Source: Deuterostichococcus epilithicus
Lineage: Eukaryota > Chlorophyta > Trebouxiophyceae > Prasiolales > Stichococcaceae
Direction of reading: 5' to 3'
NCBI GenBank assembly: GCA_033439295.1
Contig: JAVTLE010000021.1
Location: forward strand, 2,480,009 to 2,544,008
Length of the DNA: 64,000 nt
In this document: positions 37,322 through 48,785 of the stretch, piece after piece
Layout: every line of letters starts with the position of its first letter
Position numbering within the stretch: position 1 is the stretch's first letter
Position numbers and translations under genes: made by a program
Notes under the pieces: generated by a model
Seen by the model: only the letters and a program-made list of their open reading frames with translations
Told to the model about the DNA's origin: nothing
The model's database searches: none

Positions 37322-40164
37322 TCATGTCTCAGGCTTGTCCCACTGAGAATGGCCCTGCGTGCGCAGCACAAATTCAGTGGAGCAACAGTACAACCAGGTC
37401 AGAAAGAGCTTTCGTCAGCGTCACATTTGCGCCAACCCTCAAATCCTGATCCAAGCGACTCACCGTCAGCGAGTTGTAGAAAAACATGCGGCCCTCCGGA
37501 TCGTAGATGTGCTTCCAGCCAGCGGGCAGACCCGGCCGCTGCGGCGGCGAGGTAGGTCCCGGCGGCGAGCCCGTCGCGCGGCCGCCGATGCCAGGCGACG
37601 CAAGCGGCCGCCCCGCTAGCCCCTGGATTACGATCAATCGACGACGACTCAAAGCTTGGGAATCTCAAGGCATGACATGCAGCACTACCCCTGCATGCAG
37701 CATCTCGGCTGGCATGACATGCTGACTAAGCATTCAGTTGTTGCAAAATTGGGTCAGAAGACAGCCGCCGCAGCCACGAGCCATCTACATATGCCCACCA
37801 CTGTCCGTGTGTTAAAAATTGCATTGACTGAGCCACTGCAGACACCAGCGGCACACCTCGGTGGCGGCTGCGGCGGCCAGGCTGGCAATGCCCTCAGTGC
37901 CCAGGCCGGACAGTCCGGAAAGGCCCAGGGATTCGGCGACGCGGCTGCTGCCGCTGCTGCTGCTGAGGCCCGCCAGACCCATCGCCTCCACGCGGCTGCC
38001 GCTGAGCCTGCAGGCGCCGGTGGGCATGCATGTCAGCTTGCTGCTGCTGGCGACGAGATAACATTGCTGTCGCTCATGAGAGAGCAAAATTCCGTTTGTA
38101 TAGCAGACGGCTTTTGCATAGCGAGCATGGCAGCCCGCAAGCATGCAAGTCGGACAGTCGAACACAAGATGAGCCCACAACCAGACCACATCGCCAGGGA
38201 TGGCAACACCTTACCCGGCCAGCGTCTCCGCCTCGGCTCCGCTGCCGGCGCGTACTCCCGGCGGCGAGCCCGCGAGCAGGCTGGCGGAGCGCAGCCCCGG
38301 CGGCGATCCAGCATGCAGGCTATGAGGCGAGCCCAGGTCGCCGTGCAGGCCCGCCGCGCCGCCAACGATGGGCACGCCGCCGGCGCTGCTGATCCTGCGC
38401 AGGTCCCGGGCGCTGCCGAGCAGCTCGCCTCCGAGGCGCATCCCGCCGCTGCCGCCAGAGCCGTGAAGGCCGCCGCCCAGCTGCAGGCCGCCGCTGCCGG
38501 CGCCACTGCCGGCGCGGTCGTGCTCGGCCGACCAGTAGTCGGCGGGCGAGGACACGGCGCCCATGTGCAGCCCGCCAGCGTACTCTGCAGCAAGTGACGT
38601 TGTTGATATCAGCATTGCAGACGCGGGGCAGGGTATGCACAGACCTCGCAGATGCTGTCATGTAACAGTGTGACAGGCATCGCATGTCAGAAACCAAGAG
38701 CTTGGACTGAGCATGCGCACGACTCCCTAGATATCATATCAGGAGGCAGACCAGAGGGGGCCATAGCGCCAGCGTCGCCGAGCCGCAGCGAGGACATGAT
38801 CTGCGAGATGTCAGGGCTGCCCGCCAGCACAGGCTCGCAGCCCGGCGGCGTCCCGGCCAGCCCGCCCTGCAAGGGGAGTGCATGACGAGATTGACTGAGC
38901 CCTCTGCATAAGCATCGCCTTGAGACCGGTAGCTGCATGCCGAGCATGGAAGAGTCTTTCCAGAAGGGGATAGCATGCTCAGTATCGGTGCAGCGGCAGC
39001 ACCCCCGCCGGCAGGGTGTCACGAGCTTCTCCTGTCTCAGATCGCATCCTGTCCCGACGCCCATTATATCCTGCCTCGACGCACCATGGAGATGTTCATG
39101 CCGCGCTGCGCACTGCCGCGGGACGGCGGCGTGCGCGGCACTGTGGATGCGTATCCCGCCATCCCCTGCAGCTTGGCGGTTGCCAGCTCCTCCGGGCTGT
39201 AAAACTGCTGACACAGGTACAAAAACCAGGTCAAGTCGGCAGTCACGGCAGTTAGAGGCGTGAGAGATGCTGCGCACTACAGTCAAGCATGACATCATCC
39301 CAGGGCAGCGGACACACCTGCGTCGGCGGCACGAACCCATACCTGCAAGTGCAAAGCAGCAACCGCTCAGCCTGCATGGCGTACACTGCGACAACGCAGG
39401 GCGCCAACAATCAGGCCCCTAGTGCCGATGACATCATGCCAGCTTCCATGTGCGTGCGCCCGCACCCCTCAATGTACACAGGCAGCGGTCCTGTCGCCTC
39501 TCCCTCGCCGGCGGTGGCTGCGTGGAGAACCATTTGGCGGAGCATCGCGAAGCCCTTGAAGCTCCCGTTCACGATGTCCTGCGCAGCATGCACGTGAAAG
39601 TCAGCCAGCGATGCTTCGAGGAGCCCCGTCAGACTCGTGACCAGGGCCTCCGAGCAGCGACACTCGATGGCAACAATTCCGTGAGCTTTCACAAGCCCCG
39701 AGAAGAGCCTCTAGGCCCCGTCGAGGACCGCGGCGCGCCAGCCAAGATGTCGGAGGACACGTTTGTAGGCAGCCGTGCGGGCACCTCACCTGCACCATGG
39801 CCTGCGCCAGGCTGACCGCTGACTGCTGACCCGATATGGTGACCGCCGTGGGCTCGAAGCTCTGGTCAATCTGGATGCTGGCCCCGGTATACTGCTGCAG
39901 CGCCTTGATGGTTTCGCCTGCAAGGAGAAAGGTCCGCGCCTCGCGCAGACTCGATTGCGCCATGGCGAGCAAACATCTTACAAACGTCTCAGATGCTCGA
40001 AACCAGATGGGGGCCACTGAAAAGGCCCGTGCTGCGCTGCCCGCCGATGGACAACAGGATGCACAGAACCACTGCGCACCGCCCTTGCCGATGACACGGC
40101 CGACCATGGCGCGTGGGCAGTTTACTACGCTAGTTTGACCCTGGGCCGGGAACGGCAGGTCCAT
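37322..40164 (-). CDS. KH-WW domain RNA-binding protein
   Basis: Ten exons, minus strand: 40080-40164, 39790-39917, 39466-39578, 39318-39342 (25 bp), 39085-39204, 38752-38866, 38215-38584, 37857-38007, 37464-37622 and 37322-37354; 432 aa, phases closing. One KH domain near the N-terminus: VVNCPRAMVGRVIGKGGETI, with the RNA-binding GxxG loop G26-K-G-G29 split by an intron, then LQQYTGASIQIDQ and FEPTAVTISG. The middle is Gly/Ser/Pro-rich. A WW domain closes the protein: LPAGWKHIYDPEGRMFFYNS plus HSQWDKPET, with W405, W427 and P430. KH plus WW is the arrangement of the C1 subunit of the Chlamydomonas circadian RNA-binding complex CHLAMY1, but C1 has three KH domains and I find one here. The start is uncertain: the same frame is open upstream to a GTG, so I took the first ATG; an upstream exon is possible. 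Confidence 0.84.
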
Positions 40165-40891
40165 GCTGCCGCTTACGCGGCCGCCGAGCCGCTGCAAGCC
40201 CGCTTGGGCGTAGACTCCGGCAGGCACCCGCGAGACTCGCCCTTCGTGACGCAGAACTGCTGCCTTTCAATCACGCAATGCTTTGAGACTGGTCTGTCGT
40301 GCGGCCGCGGCACCCTGCACCCGCCGCGCCGGCCATTTCAATGACTGAAATAGCCGCTTGCTGCGTCACGCTTGTATGTGTCGGAGGGAAACGCGCGCTC
40401 GTCACTCCTAAACCCTCTTCGTCCCCTGGCTTTCCCGCCAACGCTGCTTGCCTAAAATGTTCAGGTGCACTCCGGCGCTGCGACTCCGGAGTGGCGCACA
40501 AAGTCCCACAACAGCATCAGCAAGCCAAGCACACTGTGACGCGCCGAGCGAGACCTTCAGCTCTTGTGCTAGGCATTCTTACTTTCTGCAAAATTTCCTC
40601 GTTTTCGGGGTTCATTTGGAGCGCAGAGCGATCCTGCAGGATTCTGTGTGCCCAGAGGATCATCATCAATCGACAAAGACCTTCTGCAGGCAGCATCTCC
40701 CACAGCTGCATCAACGTTTCACTGCCTGGCACCCTCGATGCAGCGCGTCAGCGGCGCAGCAGTGCGCCTGGCCGGAAGCACACCCTGCGGCCGTCGTGCA
40801 GCTTGTATACACTATGATGCTACCAGCTCTGACGTGGAGGCGCTACTCCACGAGAGCCTGGTGGGGTCTGCATCCGCACACATTCGCGTGG
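40165..40891. other. Divergent region between the KH-WW gene and the LYR gene
   Basis: About 730 bases. It may hold an upstream exon of the KH-WW gene: an ATG-led minus-strand stretch near 40340 ends in a possible donor. No second or third KH domain could be found here. Confidence 0.4.
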
Positions 40892-41744
40892 ATGCAAATG
40901 CGGCAGCTGTTGACGTAAAGATGTGATACAAAGGCCTAGAGGCTCGTCCACTATGTCGAGCGGCTGCCCACAGGCAAAGGATGGAACGCAAAACAGCCAG
41001 ATCCTGACAACGCGCAAGGACGCCATTGCATTGTGCGCATACGTTTGCTGATGTCGTCGACGTATTGCCATGCATTCCCTCGTCTATTGCGCCTGTCACG
41101 CCTGCACACCATGGCTGTGATGGCTGACGTACCTCCACGCTCCGATGCAGGTATCGTGACATCTGGCGGTACTCCAGGCTGTTCGTCTGGAGCGATGAGA
41201 CGGGGCGCCCATGGTGCGCCTTTGTGGCGCGCTGCAGTGACAGTCCATCATCAGCGCGGTGCACCTTCTGCACTCGCATTACTTAAGACCCCAACGGCCA
41301 GCAGCTGACCGCGCTGTATCCTGCAGGCGAGACATCATCAGGCAGAGCGCTCGGCAGGAGTTTGAGCTGGCGCGGCACGAGGCGGACCCCACGGTGGTGC
41401 GATGCGCATGCGTACTGCATTGTGGCCAGCAGTGCATCAGCAAGCGCACAGGATGTCCTGCAAACGCATGCAGACGTCCGCACAGCATGACGGGAGTAGC
41501 TGCCTGGCTGCAGATCATGCGGCTGCTGTTGACCGGCAGGGATGCAGTCATGCAGGCAAAGGACAAGGTGCTCAGCCCGTTCTGGCCACCGGATCGCCAA
41601 CCTGTTCGGTGTCTTATTCACGATGGCAGGTCTGCAGACAGATGCGCGTCGATCTGACGATGTCGTGCGCCTTGTGTGCAGTTCATGGAGAAGCGACAGC
41701 AACTCGAAAACGACTCGCCGCACGGACCAGGACAGCCACCCTGA
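40892..41744 (+). CDS. LYR-motif (Complex1_LYR-like) small mitochondrial-type protein
   Basis: Five small exons joined in phase: 40892-40908, 41151-41213, 41327-41396, 41514-41567 and 41682-41744; 88 aa. The joined N-terminus MQMRQLYRDIWRYSRLF contains the L-Y-R tripeptide across the first intron. It is followed by VWSDETGRPWRDIIRQSARQ, EFELARHEADPT, LLLTGRDAVMQAKDK and a short tail. LYR proteins of this length are adaptor or assembly factors that bind acyl-carrier protein or the Fe-S machinery in mitochondria; which complex is served here is unknown. Every exon is under 71 bp. The first junction is the weak point: donor GTTGAC is poor and the ATG choice rests on restoring the LYR motif. The other three junctions are well supported. 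Confidence 0.7.
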
Positions 41745-42038
41745 CGTGCCTGGGTGCTGTGTGCGAGACGCCTGTGTGGTGGGATTTGTATAGTATCAGC
41801 ATGTGCGAGCATCGCGCGAAGCCACTCCATCGATACGGGGATTGGATTTGAGATCTGCTGGGCCAATGCCCAAGTGTTTCAGTGGTTCAAACGAACGACG
41901 CCAAACTTTCACTGTACAGCTGTACTGGTCTGGCCTTCAAGACATTTGCAACACACTGTACACATCTGAAGCCCATCAATACATCTGAAGCCATCAATGC
42001 AACACCCGGTCGGAGTACACAATAGGAATTTGTCCTGC

Positions 42039-45000
42039 TCAAGCGGCAGCAGAAACCTCTGTCGATTCCCTCGCCACAGCGTCCCTGTGTGCTTGCTGCA
42101 CATAGCCCTCGTCTAGGCTTTCCTCCCGGTACTCACCCGGCCTCGCCTTGCGGTTTTGCCCTGCAGTGTTGCCCGCTTTGATCATATCACGCATGGTCCA
42201 GGGCGGCAGCAGCACTTGGAGTGCCAACAGAATCTTGCAATGGGCAGTGGACGATGGGTTGCATCGTGCAAGCCAGAGCAGCTCTCACCCGCTTCCTCGT
42301 ACAGCTTCGGGCACCACTCCGGCAGCTCTGGTACATCAGGGCCGCACGCATCGATCAGCATCTGCAGCCATGAGACAACAACGGCTTGAACCTGACCCAA
42401 GCACATGAAGCCCACCCTGTTGACTACGGCAAATGACGCTGAGCAACTGAGTATGCCACCGAGAAGCTTGTGAGTGGATGATGCGAGCGATGCGAGTGTT
42501 GGCTGCCTGCCAGCACGGCATCTGAAGTCCAGCGGAAACTGCACTTGATTGTAGCGCCACTGCAGCTCGCCGTCCAGGCGATGCGTGAACCGCTGCTCGA
42601 TGCCATCCCGCTGCAGCTGCGCATAGAGTGCCTCCACGTGCGCCTGCGGTACAGGACTTGAGTGTTTTGCGGCGTGCAGCGTCATTGAAGTGCAGGAGAC
42701 TGCGGCAGCTGCACTTGCCTTCCACCTGCAAGCTCCTTGCCGCCCTTATCTAGCTTTTTTAATGTCCGCGCCCATGCAGCTCAGCACGAATGCTCAGCCG
42801 AATTCGCGTCCGCCACATCTGCTGGCAGCTGCTGACCAGCCAGCCAGGCGGGCTGGGGCTGCCCTAAGTCGGACTCTAAATCAGAAAGCGCAAGATGCGC
42901 GCCTCCATGTCGTCAGCGGACGGCAGGTGCACACGGCCAGACAGCACGCGTGAGATCCAGCGCGCCTGCAGCTCGTACTGCGGGAACGGTAGCACCTGCA
43001 TGCCGCACCTCGAGCTCGCAAGGCAGTCGAGCAACGATTGGGACGTCTGGAGAGGAAGTCTCACAGGCTTCGCAAGCACATGCTGTGCATCTGCCTGCGG
43101 AGTTTTGTGTGGCCGACAGCCCATGGCGAACTGTGTTGCGGCTGGCTGTGCCAACGAGCGCAGGCGGCCTTGCCTTCCAAGGGAGGCCGACGAAGCTCAG
43201 GCGCGGCGAGTGCCGCGGCGGCCAGATGTGTTGGTACAGTGGGCCCACCCTGCAGGCGACGGATCGCCTTATCACGCAGCTGGTTTTCCCTGACACAGCT
43301 GGCAGACTCCACCAGCACTCACCATGCAGCACCTGGTGCCATTGCACGGCCCACGGTTGCCGCCTGTCAATGCCATTGCGGTTGGATGAGGAACCCTCAT
43401 GTGTCCAGTCAGGTGCTCAACACTGCAAATTTGTTATGCCGCGCGGGACCTATTCCCACCTGTTGTCCTCGACCGACACGATGTTGGCGTCCTCCAGAAA
43501 TGGAAAGGTGTACACATAGCCCGTCGCATACACGACCGTGTCTACATGCTCCAAAACCTGTAGTTTTGGAGGGCATACTGTGTGAGCTGTGAGCTGTAAT
43601 GTGGTGAAGCAGCACGTTGTACAAGGGGGCACCTTAAAGGGCCGATTGTTCCATCGCCTGCTAGATCGGGTGGCCCAAGTGGCCAGTGAGGCCAGAGCAG
43701 CCCGGACGCATGGTGCAGCCGCAGGGCTGTTGCGGTGTGGAGCTCAGCAAAAGGTGACAAAAGGAAAAGCCAGCCCAAACAGGCGTCAGGCACCTGGTCT
43801 TGCGCGAACAGCACGCTGCCGTCGGCGGTGAGGCCCCGGAAGGCGGGCAGGCGGCGGATATTGCAACGGGCGCCCTCCGGCGCCGCATCCGGGCCCGGCC
43901 ACTGCTTGGAGCTGATGTACACCTGCGGCGGGAGGGGTGAACAGTCGATGCTGTGGCAACTGCGGGGTTTTCTCAGCCGCGAGCCGCACAGCTCGCCGGC
44001 CAAAAGCCCTTCCACGTTCGTGCTGTTTGATGGCAAAGCCGGTGACAAGATGTGGGTGCGCATGAAGATTCTGTTCCTCCCGGTGCGTCATGGCAGCGGG
44101 CTCTGGCATCCGGTCAGCGCTCGATTCGATCGATTCGAAGGCCCAGCTCATCTGCTGGCAGGACCCACTCCCGGACGTGTGTTCGCCTCGAACGGCTCGG
44201 TGTTGCGGGCATTGCGCGGCAGCAGGCGCCCACCTGGCGGGCGGTCTCGGAGATCTCGCGGCCGATGTCTTCGCCCGAGGCGGCGGCGCCGACCACCACG
44301 ACGCGCTGCCCGGCAAAGGGCCCCGCCTCCCTGTAGTTGTGGCTGTGCATCTGGCGCCCCGGAAACGTGTCCGCGCCTGCGGAGCAAGAGGAACGAGGCC
44401 CGCTGATGGAGGGCGCACATGCCAGGCAGTGTTTGCAGATGGCCGCGGGGACCAACTGCAAGCAGGCCGCATTCGGCGCCCCTCAGCTGGGCTGCAGTAC
44501 ATCGGCCTCGCGCACAAAGTCGCGGCAGAGTCCAGCTGGTGTATATGCCGTGGAGCCAGTGAAGATGCGGCCAATTCTGTGCTGCAAGCCCACCTGGCGC
44601 ATCCGGCAGCCGCGGCTCGCTGAAATGGCCGTTGCACACCAGCAGCGCATCAAATGTGCGCGATGCCTGGCCGCCGGGGCCATCGGCGCCAGACGAGCCG
44701 TGAGCCGGCGCCGTCGTGAGCCGCCACTGCTGCTGCTGCGGGTGGACCCCGCTGGCGCCGGCTGTATCGACTGGGCTGCTTCTGGAGCCAGTTGCGGTGT
44801 CAGCCGGCGCCGGCGCCGAGGCTGCCACAGGCAGTGCCTGCACCACGCGCTCCTTGAAGCGCACGAGCTGCTCCAGCTGGAAGGCCGCCGCAAACGCCTT
44901 CAGGTAGTTATACACCTGCAATTGTGCAGCGCATAGACATGTCATGTGATGTTGACATCCCTGCGACCCCGTGGAACAGACACGTCACTGTTGCAGTGAG

Positions 45001-46079
45001 GATCATCTCAAGGTCGGACTCTCAGAAGAGCAAAGGCGAGCAGCAGCAGGCACGTGCAAGGGGCAGCACTGCCACGACACCCGAAGTGAGGAGGGAAGCA
45101 AATGAGGCCGGCTTTCCGGACCTCCGTGTGACTGGGGAACTGGCGGGCATCGCGCGAGCGGCCCCGCATGGCGCCAGGCAGGAAGGGAAAGTCTGTGAAC
45201 GACATCACCTCCTGCACAGTGGCAGGCTTTAGGTTTCGTTTTCCAGGAATGCGACATCCCATGGCATTGCAAGCGGGACCACGCTGCAGCAGCTGCATGC
45301 TACTCTGCCATGAGCGGCTCGAAGCCAGCCAGGCTGCCGCACAGTATTGGCGCATCTCGCATTGCAGGTTGCGTCATGGACATTGGCTCTGCCTTGGCGA
45401 CCCCACGGCATGCTCAAGCGCTGCATGCACCATCCCCAAACCGCATGTTTTGTCATGCTTTGTCAGAGCCGCACCCGCGGCAGGTTGGTGCGCAGGCCCT
45501 TGTACATGCTGCTGTGCACGCGGCGCCGCTGCGGGTCCCTCCCCACAACATCGTCCTCCGTCTCCGGGGTGTACTTCCACACGCCGCCCACATCGTCGCC
45601 CTACAGCACACACACACCACCGTCAGATTGCTGGTCAAATCATAAGGATGCAATGGACTGCGAGCATCGGGAGCAAGAAGGCTGGCACCGTGCGTGTAAA
45701 CGAGGAACTCAGTGGCATGGCATGCATTGGTCACCCTGACCTGTTCGTAGATAGTGACGCGGTGGCCCTCGCGCACGAGCTCCCGAGCCGCAACCAGGCC
45801 CGCTGCGCCCGCACCAATGACTGCCTGTGCCAGACGTGTAAGGGTGGTGGCCAAGGGAGGTGACTTGCACAGGGCTCTTCCGTCACACTAGGTCCGACTG
45901 CCAAGGCATGGGTTGTCAATCATCTGCCCTGTGCGCAAACCCTCCCGCCGCATGATTGACTCAGGCTTCTGGTGCAGCTCCCCTGCTTGATTCAATATCA
46001 GAGGGTGATGGCATAGGCACATGCTGCCGGCAAACTCGACAAGACGCACCACATCCAGTGCAGTTGCCGCTGCGGCCAT
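42039..46079 (-). CDS. Flavin-containing monooxygenase (FMO)
   Basis: Thirteen exons, minus strand: 46050-46079, 45741-45824, 45475-45600, 45122-45211, 44594-44915, 44234-44376, 43794-43922, 43460-43557, 43174-43249, 42903-42995, 42545-42643, 42289-42361 and 42039-42160; 494 aa, phases closed. FAD-binding GxGxxG at residues 14-19 (VIGAGAAGLVAARE), GGVWKY, the FMO identifying motif FPGRQMHSHNY (222-232), the NADPH-binding VVVVGAAASGEDIG (243 onward), YATGY (318-322) and FVGLPWKVLPFPQYELQARW. It oxygenates nucleophilic N or S atoms using NADPH and O2; the substrate is unknown. The loop between 110 and 217 carries a low-complexity Pro/Ala/Gln-rich insertion. The introns after 43174 (AAG|GCAAGG) and 42903 (GAG|GCGCGC) are GC-AG, both fixed by homology across the join. 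The first exon encodes only ten residues. It converges on the LYR gene, 294 bases apart. Confidence 0.95.
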
Positions 46080-46488
46080 GTTGCTGCAGCGACCGGATGC
46101 TGCACGGCGCGGGGCTCCCCACCAATTGCTGCGCTGTCGGGGAAAGCTGGACCGCTGATTCAGACCTGGATGGCCTCTCAGCAGTCTCTCAGCGAGCTGG
46201 GCAAAGGGGTTGATGAGCATGCCCACTTGGTGTGGACGACCGGCAAATTTGACTGTGTCGCCGTGCTCAGTTGCCAGCTTTCTGTTACTGACGTGGCAAT
46301 GCGCGATAAGTAAGCAGACCGCCTGCAGTCGCGAAGCTCAAAAACGGTGTCTACGCTTATGAACGGGCCTGCATTGCTGAAAAGGACATTTCGATAGGGA
46401 TTCCGCGGCACCTAAAACCCCTTCTGTCCTTTCGCATCAGCCCCATCCAACTTTCTAACATCCTCAAACATTGCTGGCTTTGTCTCCC
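46080..46488. other. Gap between pseudogene 3' end and FMO start
   Basis: About 410 bases, both flanking genes on the minus strand. It must contain the FMO promoter. No coding signal was seen. Confidence 0.4.
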
Positions 46489-47945
46489 TCAGTTGCTGAG
46501 ACTCACGGGAGATTGTATGTGAGCCTCAGGTGCCCCGGGGACTACTGGCGCTGCCACCAAGCCGGCAGCCGAGGTGCACCGCCGTGTCTCTGTGAACGGC
46601 TCCGCAACCGTGGGCACAAACACTGGCGCGGCGGCGCCCTTGGGCGTGCCTGCCGCCCTCATCCTCCGCATCTGCGTCAGGCACATGCAAATGACGGCGG
46701 TGCTCCGAGCCGGATTGAAGGAGGCACGCCATCATGCACTGAGATCGCATGCATATGGCGTGGCCAGGGAGGGAACAAAGCTCGCACGCAGTCGCAGACG
46801 ATGGTCAGCATGATAAGGAAGACGACGACTACTGGCACCACGATGACCACCACGAGAATCCAGGCTGCAACGCTCGCGCTGCTCTCCAGGTTGTGGCGTC
46901 GGCAGTAGCATCCCGCGCCTCATGCCTCCTGCTGCTACATGCTGCCGGTATGGACGCCTGATGCCGGGTGAACCACCGTAGGTCTGTTATGAAGTTGAAG
47001 CATGGCATCGCACTATCGCACATACACCTGGACAACCGACCTTGCAGAGGGAGAGGCCCCCCGCGTCTGTCTCGCTGACCTGCGGCATGTGACTGGGGTA
47101 ATTTCAAGGCCCACTCACGACTTCAATTCGGTCAAGTGCGAACATTTTCTGATCCATCAAGCAATACACAGTACGCATAAGCTGTTATCAAACAGTAATT
47201 TTCTTTGCTGACCTTGAGCTTGATGGACACCGCGCGCCGGCACGTATTTTAAAAGTAAAGAAACCCGCCGCCCTTTAGGCAGCTCAGCCCGGATGCCCAC
47301 TCGACGCTGTCGTCGTACTTTTGGTCGTCAAGGAGCGGAGCCAGCGATGACGTATGGCCGTTGGACTGGGCGGTGTAGTCCTGCTCGTGATGGGCATGCG
47401 CCGTTCGTCATGTTGCACGGAGAGCAAATTTCCCGCACAAGAATGAAGTAGTGCAACGATTTTCGAGGAATACATGCAACAATCAACGGTCAGTTCGTTG
47501 CGTTGACGCACCATGGAGCATCCGGCGGTGCCATCCATGTAGTACGTCTCACTCGCGACACCGCTGCTGGTGCTCTTAGCAGCAAAGCAGGACTTTTTCG
47601 TGAGTAGCCGAGTACTTGCGCTGCATTAGGGTTGACACAATCAGCAGTTCCGTCTGCAAACAGAGGCGCAATCGGAGCAGCAGGGGGTGAGCACTACTTG
47701 CAGTCAATGCTGCAGCGAGTAGATCTGTTCATCAGACTCACAGGATGTCGCTCTGCGAGCAGAGGAGGCCATCTTCAGGTAGGCCAACTGACTCGAAATA
47801 CTACTTTATATTCTGTTTTGCCGATGAGAGTATGCTCCACGCTCAGACAGCCCAGCCCTCCAACAGAGACGATCTTGACATCACACAACACAGCAGAGAT
47901 CGAGCCAAGGGTTACACAGAGCGCAAAGCTTGTTTTGAGATCCAT
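46489..47945 (-). pseudogene. Broken tandem copy of the cysteine-rich type I membrane protein
   Basis: Its pieces follow the exon order of the intact copy at 48786-50353: 47742-47945 (signal-like MDLKTSFALCVTLGSIS, then DGLLCSQSDIL), 47512-47620 (LLTKKSCF, YYMDGTAGCSM), 47213-47380 (DYTAQSNGHTSSLAPLLDDQ, KYDDSVEWASGLSC), a membrane exon ending at 46788 (AAWILVVVIVVPVVVVFLIM), and 46489-46671 (MRRMRAAGTPKGAAAP). The third piece is 168 bp, the same as the matching exon of the intact copy, and splice sites fall at equivalent places. Two lesions break it: one extra base in the T run (A run on plus) at 47796-47798, after which the conserved frame resumes at +1, and an in-frame TAA at 47249-47251 where the intact copy has Arg. 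One conserved Cys is also lost. Either it is a young pseudogene, or one lesion is an assembly error. Confidence 0.66.
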
Positions 47946-48785
47946 CTCGACAATTTTATGATGGCGCTTCAAGTGCTGAGTACCGAGTTGAGCCTTGAGG
48001 TCGGTGGCATTCATGAGCACGAAGTGACGCGGTGGCGCGTCCGAGGGAAACGATCAGCGTGGGCGGCTTCCTTTCGGCCCCTTGGCATCCAATTATGAAG
48101 AGGGGTTTGCCACTAGCGCAGCGTATGATAACCCACGGTGTGCCTAGTGGAGGAGGGTTTACTGCTACCATATCCTTGCTTAATGAGCACATGGTCTCTG
48201 CAGCATCCTTGTTGGTGCTCCGGCCGTGGGTGGATGCTCCAGTACCTAGCCCATACCAGTGCCGGGTGACAAAATCCTCTGTAGCTTTTTGTTGGTGGTT
48301 GGGTTCGTTGTGGTGGCGCGGCGGTGGCAGCGGCGCGCCGTAGAAGTTTAAGGCACAGTATAACATGATGGCTTTGGACTCAAATTTGGCGGATGAACAA
48401 GTGTGAGCGTTGATTGGACAAGCAGAGTTGCTTGGATTGAATTCGCATGCAAGGCTTGGGGCAGAGAGCCCAATCATCCTTTTTTATTACCTGCAGCCTG
48501 ACGACACGTAGCACACGCGCAAATAGCAACGAACCTGCGCGGCTGCACCAGCACCACTCCAGCAGTACCCAGGTAGTGTGCGCTTCCTCGCTAAATAAAT
48601 CTCTCTCTCTGCGCCGAGTTTTTCTGCCGCCCACAAACGATAGGAAGACGAGCCCAGATAGACGCGCCAAGATCGGCTTGGCCTTTTGCCTTGGGCTCGC
48701 AGCTTTCTGACACATAATCGTGGCGGCAGAGCCGCCATCGCCTGCAGTGCCAGTAGTGCTGGTGTAATCTGAGCGCGTGGAGGCA
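47946..48785. other. Gap between the two membrane-protein copies
   Basis: About 840 bases holding the 3' UTR of the intact gene and the promoter of the decayed copy. A CT-rich microsatellite-like stretch lies near 48599-48612. No gene was recognised. Confidence 0.4.

Noticed and set aside
40164-40227. Upstream start for the KH-WW protein
   Set aside because: The extension begins with GTG, which is not a normal nuclear start; ATG at 40164 was used with the caveat of a possible upstream exon.
41033-41279. Minus-strand stretch reading LEYRQMSRYLHRS as a possible LYR motif
   Set aside because: It is antisense to the plus-strand LYR exon at 41151-41213, where all four junction phases and the downstream helices agree.
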